16,281 nucleotides of DNA from Alphaproteobacteria bacterium (GTDB lineage Bacteria > Pseudomonadota > Alphaproteobacteria > Rhodospirillales > Rhodospirillaceae), in contig JADGDA010000001.1 of NCBI GenBank assembly GCA_015228695.1, positions 1-16,281 of the forward strand, written 5' to 3'. The position numbers were made by a program, and so were the translations under genes. The first letter of the stretch is position 1. Each line of letters begins with the position of its first letter. The notes beneath the pieces were generated by a model. The model saw only the letters and a list, made by a program, of their open reading frames with translations, did no database searches and was not told where the DNA came from. Of this stretch, positions 1 to 7,017 are shown one piece after another.

Positions 1-44
1 GGGCGAGGAACCCCCGGCGGGTGGGGGCACATGTGATGCCTGGT

Positions 45-83
45 GGGGGGGGGGGGGGGGGGGGGGGGGGGGAGGGGGGGGGG
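45..83. repeat. Poly-G homopolymer tract upstream of the cyclase gene
   Basis: There are 28 consecutive G (45-72), one A at 73, then 10 more G (74-83). The tract ends 40 bp before the preferred cyclase start at 124, so it lies in the leader or promoter region of that gene. Such tracts are prone to slipped-strand length change and can form G-quadruplexes. They are also hard to sequence, so the exact length is uncertain. Bases 1-44 show nothing I can name. Confidence 0.8.
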
Positions 84-123
84 ATAGCCTGCCTCTCTGA
101 ACGTGGAGCACGAGGGACGGGCC

Positions 124-1644
124 ATGCCGACTCCGACGCTTGCGGACCTTGATGTCCGGACCCGTATCAAACTCCACCTGGGGCCGATGGTGGCGGTCGC
201 CTTTCTGTCCATCTACGCCAGGTCGGTGTGTCCGTTCATCGACACGGTTCCGTTCGTGCAGGTCTCCGAGGTCCTTCTCATTCTCGCCCTCGGACACGTC
301 GTCATGCGCGAGGTGCTGTTCCGCGTCTTTCCCTCCCCGTGGGGACGGGAAAGCGCGGCCCGGCACGGCTTTTACCTCTCCGTGATCGGGTGGGTCAGCA
401 TGGGAGGCGCGGCGGTGGCGACCCATGCCATCGTGTATCCGGGATTTCCGCTGTCCAGCCACCTGAAACTTCTGTCGGGGTATTGGGCTTTGGGAGCGGG
501 GATTTTGGCCCAGGTCGAGTTCGTCATGCTCGAATCCCATTTTCGTGGGCGGCACCGGGGCGCACCTCCGGTGGCCACGGAGCGGATCGCCAATCGGCTG
601 ATGGAAGGGTTCGTGGTGGTGTCGGTGGTGCCGACCGTGGTGATGGTGCTGATGGCCGCCCGGATGACGATCGGGGGCTATTCCCACCACGGGCTTTCCG
701 TCGAGGTGGGATTCCTCGGGTTTTGCTTCGTCGCCTCCGCGCTGTTCATGTCCTGGCGGTACGGCAGCGCCCTGCGCGAGGACTGCAAACGGATCGTTTC
801 CGCCCTGGGCGACGTGCGGGATGGCCGGTTTTCAGAAGTTCGGGTCGAATCCTCGCGTCAGGACGAGCTTGGGCTGGTCGCCGGAGGCATCAACGAGATG
901 GCCGACGGCCTGGTCCTGCGTGAGCGGATCCGCGATGCCTTCGGCCGTTTCGTCGACCCCGCCGTCGCCACCCAGGTCATTGACGCCTTTCAGTCCGGTG
1001 GCGAGGACGATGGGCGGGTGCGCCTTGACGGCCGCCGGGTCGAGGTCACGGTGCTGATGTGCGATCTACGCGGCTTCACCCCGCTTGCCGAGAGCATGGA
1101 CCCGGAGGAATTGACCCGGCTGTTGAACGGGTACTTCGCGGAAATGGTCGCCGCCGTGCATGCCCACGGCGGGATGGTGGACAAGTTCATCGGCGATGCG
1201 GTGATGGCGGTGTTCGGTCTCTGCGGCGAGGCGGATCATGTCCTGGCGGCGGTGCGGTGCGCCTTGGAGATGCGGACGCGATTGGCCCGGCTCAACCTCG
1301 GACGGGGCGATGCCCCGCAACGGGACGGACGGGGCGATGCCCCGCAACGGGACGGACAGGGCGACGCCCCGCAACTGGACAACGGGATCGGCCTGCATGT
1401 GGGCGTTGCCGTCGCGGGTCTGATCGGGAGTCCGGACCGGCTGGAATTCACCGTCATCGGCAACGTGGTCAACATGGCGGCCCGCCTGGAATCCCAAGCC
1501 CGCTCTCCCCACCCTCCGATTCTAATGAGCGCCGCCGCCGCCGCACGGTTGAACGGGGCTCTGCAAGTGGTTTCCATCGGAACCATCCCGTTGAAGGGGA
1601 TGACGGAACCGGTCGCGCTTTTCGCTCCGGCGGAGGCTATTTAA
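124..1644 (+). CDS. Membrane-bound class III adenylate/guanylate cyclase with HAMP-like linker
   Basis: Probable cyclase making cAMP (possibly cGMP) from the nucleoside triphosphate at the inner membrane; 506 aa. About four to six hydrophobic segments fill residues 20-215, followed by a HAMP-like linker (about 215-265) and the catalytic domain (about 305-495). The metal-binding aspartates are visible in MCDLRGFT (D314) and FIGDAVMAVFG (D358). K354 and T443 sit at the purine-recognition positions, and N450 and R454 in VIGNVVNMAARLE are the transition-state residues, so the enzyme looks active. K plus T/D favours ATP. ATG 124 is preferred because GAGGGAC lies 5 nt upstream; a GTG at 103 in the same frame is the alternative. 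A 9-residue unit repeated three times lies between alpha3 and beta4. The stop overlaps that of the convergent aroC by 4 bp. The upstream poly-G tract may affect expression. Confidence 0.9.
   Translation: MPTPTLADLDVRTRIKLHLGPMVAVAFLSIYARSVCPFIDTVPFVQVSEVLLILALGHVVMREVLFRVFPSPWGRESAARHGFYLSVIGWVSMGGAAVATHAIVYPGFPLSSHLKLLSGYWALGAGILAQVEFVMLESHFRGRHRGAPPVATERIANRLMEGFVVVSVVPTVVMVLMAARMTIGGYSHHGLSVEVGFLGFCFVASALFMSWRYGSALREDCKRIVSALGDVRDGRFSEVRVESSRQDELGLVAGGINEMADGLVLRERIRDAFGRFVDPAVATQVIDAFQSGGEDDGRVRLDGRRVEVTVLMCDLRGFTPLAESMDPEELTRLLNGYFAEMVAAVHAHGGMVDKFIGDAVMAVFGLCGEADHVLAAVRCALEMRTRLARLNLGRGDAPQRDGRGDAPQRDGQGDAPQLDNGIGLHVGVAVAGLIGSPDRLEFTVIGNVVNMAARLESQARSPHPPILMSAAAAARLNGALQVVSIGTIPLKGMTEPVALFAPAEAI
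1303..1383 (+). repeat. Three 27-bp in-frame tandem repeats inside the cyclase gene
   Basis: Copies lie at 1303-1329, 1330-1356 and 1357-1383. The first two are identical and encode RGDAPQRDG; the third is diverged and encodes QGDAPQLDN. Each unit contains a small inverted repeat (GGGGC-GAT-GCCCC in copies 1 and 2, GGGC-GAC-GCCC in copy 3). Being a multiple of three, the expansion keeps the reading frame. It sits in the loop between helix alpha3 and strand beta4 of the catalytic domain. Confidence 0.95.
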
Positions 1645-2714
1645 CCACACTGGGCCCGGTGCCGCAGCAGGTGGTCCGCCAGGACGCAGGCCACCATGGC
1701 CTCGGCCACCGGGACGGCACGGATGCCGACGCACGGATCGTGGCGTCCCTTGGTCGCGACCTCCACCTCGTGTCCGTGGACATCCACCGAACGGCGCGGG
1801 GTGAGGATCGAACTGGTCGGCTTGACCGCCATTCGCGCCACGATGGGTTGACCGGAGGAAATCCCGCCCAGGATGCCGCCGGCGTTGTTCGCGAGGAACA
1901 CGACCTCGCCGTCGGGACCCATCCGCATTTCGTCGGCGTTGTCCTCGCCCGACAGGGTGGCCGAGGCGAAGCCGGCCCCGATTTCGACCCCCTTGACCGC
2001 GTTGATGCTCATGAGGGCCTTGGCGATATCGGCGTCGAGCTTGTCGTAGACGGGGGAGCCGAGGCCCGCAGGTACGCCCTCGGCCACCACCTCCACCACC
2101 GCGCCGATGCTGGAACCGGCCTTGCGCACGTCGTCCAGATAGGTGGCCCAGACCTCGGAGGCATAAGGGTCCGGGCAGAACAGGGGGTTGCGCTCCACTT
2201 CGTTCCAGTCCCAGAGGGAGCGGTCGATGCCGAGCGGCCCCACCTGCACCAGGGCGCCGCGAATGGAGACGGAGGGGCCGAGAATCTTGCGGGCGATGGC
2301 CCCCGCCGCCACCCGCATCGCCGTCTCGCGCGCCGACGACCGACCGCCGCCGCGAGGATCGCGGATGCCGTACTTCTTGAAATAGGTGTAATCGGCGTGG
2401 CCGGGGCGGAACTGGTCGGCGATGTCGCCGTAGTCCTTCGACCGCTGGTCCACGTTATCGATCGAAAGGCCGATGGGGGTTCCGGTGGTCTGTCCCTCGA
2501 ACACCCCGGAAAGGATGCGGACCCGGTCCGGCTCCTGGCGCTGGGTGGTGAAGCGGGACTGGCCCGGCCGCCGCCGGTCGAGCCACGTCTGGATATCGGC
2601 CTCGGTCAAGGGCAACCGTGGCGGCACTCCGTCCACCACGCAGCCGATGGACGGGCCGTGACTTTCCCCGAAGGTGGTGAAGCGGAACAGATGGCCGAAG
2701 GCGTTACCCGACAT
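1641..2714 (-). CDS. aroC: Chorismate synthase
   Basis: Converts 5-enolpyruvylshikimate 3-phosphate to chorismate, the last step of the shikimate pathway, using reduced FMN; cytoplasmic. The protein is 357 aa, the usual bacterial length. Family signatures are FGESHG (15-20), RPGHADYTY (103-111, with catalytic-type H106) and the FMN/substrate segment RGGGRSSARETA (121-132). The N-terminus MSGNAFGHLFRFTTFGESHG is complete, and AGAGGGGG lies a few bases upstream of the ATG at 2714. It starts 16 bp after the fabI stop, so the two are almost certainly co-transcribed, an arrangement common in Rhodospirillales. The stop codon shares the TTAA at 1641-1644 with the convergent cyclase. Nothing appears missing. 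Confidence 0.97.
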   Translation of the reverse strand: MSGNAFGHLFRFTTFGESHGPSIGCVVDGVPPRLPLTEADIQTWLDRRRPGQSRFTTQRQEPDRVRILSGVFEGQTTGTPIGLSIDNVDQRSKDYGDIADQFRPGHADYTYFKKYGIRDPRGGGRSSARETAMRVAAGAIARKILGPSVSIRGALVQVGPLGIDRSLWDWNEVERNPLFCPDPYASEVWATYLDDVRKAGSSIGAVVEVVAEGVPAGLGSPVYDKLDADIAKALMSINAVKGVEIGAGFASATLSGEDNADEMRMGPDGEVVFLANNAGGILGGISSGQPIVARMAVKPTSSILTPRRSVDVHGHEVEVATKGRHDPCVGIRAVPVAEAMVACVLADHLLRHRAQCG

Positions 2715-2730
2715 AACGGCCCCCTCTGCC

Positions 2731-3567
2731 TCAATGCTTCTTGAACGTCTGCAACAGCTCCGCCACTTCCGATGCGGCGTCGACCGACACCATGCCCACG
2801 GTGTGATAGCCGTTGTCCACGTGGTGGATTTCCCCCGTCACCCCGGCGCTGAGGTCCGACAGCAGATAAAGGGCCGATCCGCCGACCTCTTCGATGGTCA
2901 CGTTGCGCTTCAAGGGGGCGTTCAGTTCATTCCAACGCAGAATGTGGCGGAAATCGCCGATGCCCGAGGCCGCCAGGGTCTTGATCGGGCCGGCGGAAAT
3001 GCCGTTGACCCGGATCCCCATCTCGCCGAGGTCGGTCGCCAGATAGCGCACGCTCGCCTCCAAGGCCGCCTTGGCGACGCCCATGACGTTGTAGTGCGGC
3101 ATCACCCGTTCGGCGCCGTAATAGCTGAGGGTCACCAGGCTGCCCCCCGCGGTCATCAACGGCATCGCCCGCCGGCACAGGTCGGTGAAGGAAAAGCACG
3201 AGATCGCCATGGTCTTGGTGAAGTTGTCGGCCGACGTGTTGACGTACTTTCCCTTCAATTCGTCCTTGTCCGAATAGGCGATGGCGTGGACCGCGAAATC
3301 AAGCCGTCCCCAGCGTTCCTTCAGCGCGGCGAACACCGCGTCCATGCTGGCGCCGTCGGTCACGTCGGCGGGGAGGAGGAAATCACAGCCGATGCTTGCG
3401 GCCAGGGGCCTGACCCGCTTTTCCAGGGCTGCTCCCTGGTAGGTGATGGCCAACTCCGCGCCGTGGGCGCGCGCCACCTGGGCAATCCCCCAGGCGATGG
3501 AGCGATCGTTGGCAACGCCCAAGATCAGGCCTTTTTTTCCGGCCATCAAAGGGGTCTGTGCGGTCAT
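2731..3567 (-). CDS. fabI: Enoyl-[acyl-carrier-protein] reductase (NADH), FabI type
   Basis: Reduces trans-2-enoyl-ACP to acyl-ACP in each elongation round of type II fatty acid synthesis. The protein is 278 aa with a Rossmann fold. It shows the FabI-type nucleotide motif GVANDRSIAWGIA (17-29), the catalytic Tyr-x6-Lys pair Y159/K166 in HYNVMGVAK with Y149 upstream, and the substrate-loop motif SAGPIKTLAASGI (191-203). It ends with the typical AGVTGEIHHVDNGYHTVGM segment. ATG 3567 has AGAGAGGAC just upstream; an internal ATG at residue 8 is a less likely alternative. aroC follows after 16 bp. A 112-bp gap separates it from ctaB upstream and may hold its own promoter. This is the triclosan/isoniazid-target family; no resistance change can be judged by eye. 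Confidence 0.96.
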   Translation of the reverse strand: MTAQTPLMAGKKGLILGVANDRSIAWGIAQVARAHGAELAITYQGAALEKRVRPLAASIGCDFLLPADVTDGASMDAVFAALKERWGRLDFAVHAIAYSDKDELKGKYVNTSADNFTKTMAISCFSFTDLCRRAMPLMTAGGSLVTLSYYGAERVMPHYNVMGVAKAALEASVRYLATDLGEMGIRVNGISAGPIKTLAASGIGDFRHILRWNELNAPLKRNVTIEEVGGSALYLLSDLSAGVTGEIHHVDNGYHTVGMVSVDAASEVAELLQTFKKH

Positions 3568-3679
3568 GCGTCCTCTCTTGGCGAATGGCCCGCCGGCTCC
3601 GGCGCCGACGCACGCCGTATCCGACGGAAACGATGGGAAACAGGAAAGGCCGGCGCACTCCCCACGCGATGCTCCGGCA

Positions 3680-4537
3680 TCAGATCAGATGCTTATCGAC
3701 CAGAACGGCGATGAAGATACCCATCAGGTACTGCATCGACGCAAAAAAGTTGATCCGGGCGACCTCGCGGGTCGGCTCCTTGATCAAGCGCCAATTGAGC
3801 CACAGGAACCAAGCGCCGATCATCGCCGCGCCGGCCCCATAGACCCACCCGAGCTGGCCGAAGGCCACCGGCAACAGGGTCGAGCCGACCAGAAGCAAGG
3901 TGTTGATGAAAATGTACCGCGCCGTCCTCGCCTCGCCGACCACGCAGGGCAGCATGGGGACGTTGGCGCGGGCGTAATCGTCCTTCAGCAGGATGGCCAG
4001 AGCCCAGAAATGGGACGGCGTCCACAGGAAAAGGGTCAGGGCCAGCATCCACGGCAGCAGCCAGATGGCCGGATCGAACGCGGCCGCCCCCGCCAGAACC
4101 GCGAAACTCCCCGCCGCTCCCCCGATGATGATGTTGACCCAGGTGCGCCGCTTCAACCATACGGTGTAGACGATCCCGTAGAAGAAGGCCCCGAGGAACA
4201 GGTGCGCCGCCACCACCCAGTTGAAAAGGATCGCGGCCATCGACACCCCGGCCACCAGCAGGGCCGCTGCCAGCCACAGCACCATGCGGGGCCGTTCCAT
4301 CTGGCCGGATGCCAGGGGACGCATGGCGGTGCGTTCCATCATGCAATCGATGTCGCGGTCGTAGAAATGATTGAAGACCGAGGAACTGGTCGATCCGAGC
4401 AGCATCGCCACCACCAGCAGGCCCAACTGGGAGCCGCTGACATTCTCGGCGACGGCCAAGTACCCGATGGCCGCCGTCAGGGCGATGGTGAACCCGATCC
4501 GCAGCTTGAGAAGCTGGACGTAGGATCTGAACGTCAC
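3680..4537 (-). CDS. ctaB: Protoheme IX farnesyltransferase (heme O synthase) paralogue
   Basis: UbiA-family polytopic membrane enzyme that transfers a farnesyl group to heme B to give heme O, the precursor of heme A for heme-copper oxidases. The prenyl-diphosphate/Mg motif NHFYDRDIDCMMERTAMRPL is at residues 56-75 and the second acidic motif, around LLKDDYARANVPMLP, at about 183-197, with about eight to nine hydrophobic segments. The usual N-terminal LxKPR signature reads LLKLR, so the proline is lost, suggesting a specialised branch. I chose GTG 4537 because GGGGGGGA precedes it; an ATG at 4612 would add 25 Ala/Arg-rich residues whose DNA contains a perfect hairpin, which looks more like leader. 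The gene lies 125 bp after the subunit II gene and probably serves that oxidase. Confidence 0.9.
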   Translation of the reverse strand: MTFRSYVQLLKLRIGFTIALTAAIGYLAVAENVSGSQLGLLVVAMLLGSTSSSVFNHFYDRDIDCMMERTAMRPLASGQMERPRMVLWLAAALLVAGVSMAAILFNWVVAAHLFLGAFFYGIVYTVWLKRRTWVNIIIGGAAGSFAVLAGAAAFDPAIWLLPWMLALTLFLWTPSHFWALAILLKDDYARANVPMLPCVVGEARTARYIFINTLLLVGSTLLPVAFGQLGWVYGAGAAMIGAWFLWLNWRLIKEPTREVARINFFASMQYLMGIFIAVLVDKHLI

Positions 4538-4574
4538 ACGGTCCCCCCCGGGGGCGGTCGCCCCGCTGCCGCAC

Positions 4575-4591
4575 CGGGCCGCTGCGGCCCG
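4575..4591 (-). promoter_or_regulatory. Leader hairpin upstream of ctaB
   Basis: A perfect 7-bp stem with a 3-nt loop (CGGGCCG-CTG-CGGCCCG on the + strand) lies 38 bp before the preferred ctaB GTG. It could be an RNA structure in the leader, or a weak terminator of the oxidase unit lacking a U-run. It supports the shorter start for ctaB. Confidence 0.4.
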
Positions 4592-4662
4592 TCTCCAACA
4601 TCGGACCGCCACGGCCCGACTCTGGTACCAGTATTACCCCAACACGAACGAATAGGCACGCA

Positions 4663-5178
4663 TTATCGAGACGGTACGATGCGGACCTGGCTCTTCATCC
4701 GGCTGTGGCTCTGCCCGCAATACTCGCTGCACTGCATGGCGAAGTCTCCTGGATGGGCCGGAGTGAGCGTCACCACGTAGGCATGGCCGGGGACCAGCAG
4801 AAAGTCGGCCCCGCCCAAGGGAAAGTTGAACCCGTGGGTGACGTCCGCGGTTGCCACGTGCAGACGATAGGTCCGGCCAACTTCCAGTTCGAGGGCGGGA
4901 TCGAAACGCCAGCGGCTGGCGAGGAGATAGACGTCTCCCGGCGGCGGGCGGACCACCGTTCCGCCATCCTCCGTCTTTTCTCCCGTGGCGTGGCGGGCGG
5001 TCATGGCGTCGACCTTGGCCGAGAACGCCTCGGCGGAGATCGCGTATCCCTCGGGAGGGGGCAGGGGACGCGCCATCCAGCGCCACGCCGGCATCAACGC
5101 CAGCAGCACCACCGCCGCCGCCACGAGAAGGATGGCCGGGGCGCGCCCTTCCGAAGCCGGGTGTCCGGGACCGTTCAT
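4663..5178 (-). CDS. Short CuA-type heme-copper oxidase subunit II (ba3/NorS-like)
   Basis: Cupredoxin subunit that would take electrons from cytochrome c and pass them to subunit I. The protein is 171 aa, far shorter than aa3-type subunit II (about 250-280 aa) and near the ba3 type, with one N-terminal membrane anchor (about 13-34) and a periplasmic cupredoxin domain. All CuA ligands can be seen: H115 in DVTHGFNFP, C150 and C154 in CSEYC, E152, H158 and M161. The CSEYCGQSH signature resembles Thermus ba3 subunit II. Its ATG overlaps the subunit I stop (ATGA, 4 bp), and a near-perfect AAGGAGG precedes it, indicating translational coupling. An intact CuA site suggests cytochrome c or cupredoxin as donor rather than quinol. 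Confidence 0.88.
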   Translation of the reverse strand: MNGPGHPASEGRAPAILLVAAAVVLLALMPAWRWMARPLPPPEGYAISAEAFSAKVDAMTARHATGEKTEDGGTVVRPPPGDVYLLASRWRFDPALELEVGRTYRLHVATADVTHGFNFPLGGADFLLVPGHAYVVTLTPAHPGDFAMQCSEYCGQSHSRMKSQVRIVPSR

Positions 5179-6545
5179 GGCGTCCTCCTTGAGAGCAGGC
5201 GGGCCGATGCCAGCCAGACGAACAGGATGCCTCCGACCACCGCGATCACGCCTCCACTGCCGTACACCAGCATCGAGGCATACTTGGCGAACGAATCCAG
5301 GTGTTGTTCGACCCCTGCGGTCTTGCGCGGCACACCGGCCGCTCCGGCGACGAACATGCCGATGGAAAACAGAATCTGGCCCACGCCGTACAGAAGGAAC
5401 GACCACCGGACCGGTCCGTCGCGCCGGGCGGGCAGGCCCAGGAGCGGCAGGAGCAACGAAAAGTAAAGGGCCATGAGCGCCAGATTCACGGCGCCGAGGG
5501 ACGCATGGTAGTGGGAGGGAGTCCGGGTGTCGCCGACCCCAAGGAAAAAGCCCATGACCCCGCCCGCGGCGAACAGCACCAGGGACAGGATCAATCCGAC
5601 GAAGGCCGGAGACCGCCAGGGGAGCGAACTCCTCCGCCGCGCCGTCAGGCCAAGCGCTCCCAGCAGGACGACGGCCGGCGGCAAGGATAATCCGTACCAC
5701 AGAAGCTGGGTGAAGGCGTCGCGATGCTCCCGTCCCAGGACGTCGAAGGCGGCGTAGAAGAGCGGAGCCGGCAGGACGGCAAGGACCAGGACCGCCGCCG
5801 AGGCGGCGAACAGGCGCGGCCCGACCGGAGGTTCGCCCAGGGTCCGTTCGGACAGGACCTGCCACCCGACCATCGCCAGAAGGGTGTTGACGAATTGGAG
5901 AACGTGGCCGCCGCCCCAGAACAGGCGCTCGTTGAAGGCCGCTTCCCCGGTATCCGGCGGAATCAGGGCGGACGCCAATCCGAAGCAGGCGAGGGCCATC
6001 AGAAAAACCGTTCCCGCCGAGGCCACTCCCCAATCGGACGCTTCGATGCGGGCCGCGCCCGGCAGATTGAGCAGCAGCCGCAGCACGCCCAGCGCCAGCC
6101 CCCCCCCCAGCAGGCCCAACCCCGCATAATACAGGGGGTGGACAAGGACCGGAACGTAGTTGTTGAGCGAGGGTTCGCCCTGGTTGAGCAGGGCCGGAGT
6201 CGACAGCAGCGCGAACCCCGCCACCGCCGTCCACATCCCCACCGGTCCGAGACTCCCCGCGCGCGGGTGTCCGCCGGATATCCGCGCCGTCGAAAGAACC
6301 GTGAGCGCCCCCAGGGCTCCCAGGAACCAGACGACCATCGAATAGACCACATGGGTGACCAGGGCCTTGAAGAAGAACTGTTCCCACGGCCACGGCAGCA
6401 GGTTCTGGAGTTTCGGCGTGCGCGCGAAGGCGAGGAGCAAGGCGAAAATGCCCGCGACCGCCAACGCCGCGACCGCCAGGGCGGCCCAGCCGCGCAGCTC
6501 CCCGCGCAGACTGGCCGTCAGAACCGGGGAATCCGGGGCGGGCAT
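5175..6545 (-). CDS. Divergent heme-copper oxidoreductase subunit I (NO reductase-like or uncharacterised)
   Basis: Twelve predicted membrane helices in 456 aa, matching the heme-copper oxidase core. The low-spin heme histidine is H65 in helix II (ALVTHVVYS), the helix X pair is H345/H347 (SHYHASLG), and the helix VI CuB-type histidine is H214 (WGGGHVLQF). The residue four after H214, the cross-linked Tyr of oxygen-reducing A and B families, is F218. Where helix VII should carry His-His (as in FHHQF of ba3) I read YAAFD (264-268), so two CuB ligands seem absent. This fits neither a standard ba3 oxidase nor cbb3. NO reductases derived from B-family oxidases (NorY/sNOR-type) also have altered CuB ligands, but I cannot assign a function. 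The ATG overlaps the DUF420 stop (TGATG); an in-frame upstream extension lies inside DUF420 and is rejected. Confidence 0.82.
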   Translation of the reverse strand: MPAPDSPVLTASLRGELRGWAALAVAALAVAGIFALLLAFARTPKLQNLLPWPWEQFFFKALVTHVVYSMVVWFLGALGALTVLSTARISGGHPRAGSLGPVGMWTAVAGFALLSTPALLNQGEPSLNNYVPVLVHPLYYAGLGLLGGGLALGVLRLLLNLPGAARIEASDWGVASAGTVFLMALACFGLASALIPPDTGEAAFNERLFWGGGHVLQFVNTLLAMVGWQVLSERTLGEPPVGPRLFAASAAVLVLAVLPAPLFYAAFDVLGREHRDAFTQLLWYGLSLPPAVVLLGALGLTARRRSSLPWRSPAFVGLILSLVLFAAGGVMGFFLGVGDTRTPSHYHASLGAVNLALMALYFSLLLPLLGLPARRDGPVRWSFLLYGVGQILFSIGMFVAGAAGVPRKTAGVEQHLDSFAKYASMLVYGSGGVIAVVGGILFVWLASARLLSRRTP

Positions 6546-6976
6546 CACCCGGCACCGGGGTACATGAGGTAGAGCATGTAATAGACGAGAACCCCGGTGA
6601 AGGAGACGTAGAGCCACAGGGGCAACGTCCACCGGGCCAGGGCGCGGTGACGCTCGGTTTCCCCCCGGATGGCCCGCAGGGCGGTCATGATCACCATCGG
6701 AGTCACCAGGGTCGCCAGCAGGACGTGGGACACCATCACGCCGTAATACGCCATCCGCAGGATTCCCCCCCCCTTGAACATGACGATGGGGGAGGTGAAG
6801 TGGTAGATCAGATAGCTGACCAGAAACACGGCGGAAACCGCCACCGCCGACGCCATGGCGACCTTGTGGGCGCCCTTCCTGCCGGAACGGACCAGCGCGA
6901 ATCCGGTCAGCAGGAGAAGGAACGCCAGGAGATTGAGCGCCGCGTTGACGTGGGGCAGGGTGGTTGCGATGGTCAT
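6545..6976 (-). CDS. DUF420 (CtaM/YozB-like) membrane protein
   Basis: Small inner-membrane protein, 143 aa with four predicted helices (about 10-30, 42-62, 78-103 and 117-138). Conserved-looking histidines occur in SYLIYHFTSP, GVMVSHVLLA and in the N-terminal LPHVNAALN segment, as in DUF420 proteins. The family member CtaM (YozB) of Gram-positive bacteria is needed for activity of heme A-containing oxidases, so a role in maturation of the adjacent oxidase is likely (inference). The start at 6976 gives MTIATTLPHVNAALN, with AGGAAA 9 nt upstream; a longer frame from 7063 would run into the metallophosphoesterase and is not supported. The stop and the subunit I start overlap by one base, and the metallophosphoesterase stop lies 41 bp upstream. 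Confidence 0.85.
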   Translation of the reverse strand: MTIATTLPHVNAALNLLAFLLLLTGFALVRSGRKGAHKVAMASAVAVSAVFLVSYLIYHFTSPIVMFKGGGILRMAYYGVMVSHVLLATLVTPMVIMTALRAIRGETERHRALARWTLPLWLYVSFTGVLVYYMLYLMYPGAG

Positions 6977-7017
6977 GGGTGGTTTTCCTCGCTCACGGGC
7001 GCCATGCCTCTCTCCGG

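Noticed and set aside
1303..1383. CRISPR-like array
   Set aside because: The 27-bp units are directly adjacent with no spacers and are in-frame coding sequence.
1059..2744. A 561-codon + strand open frame crossing the cyclase end and aroC
   Set aside because: It runs through two well-recognised genes in other frames and shows no motif of its own.
5175..6632. Extended N-terminus (29 extra residues) for the heme-copper subunit I
   Set aside because: The extension lies inside the DUF420 coding region and has no membrane or conserved character; the start overlapping the DUF420 stop is better.
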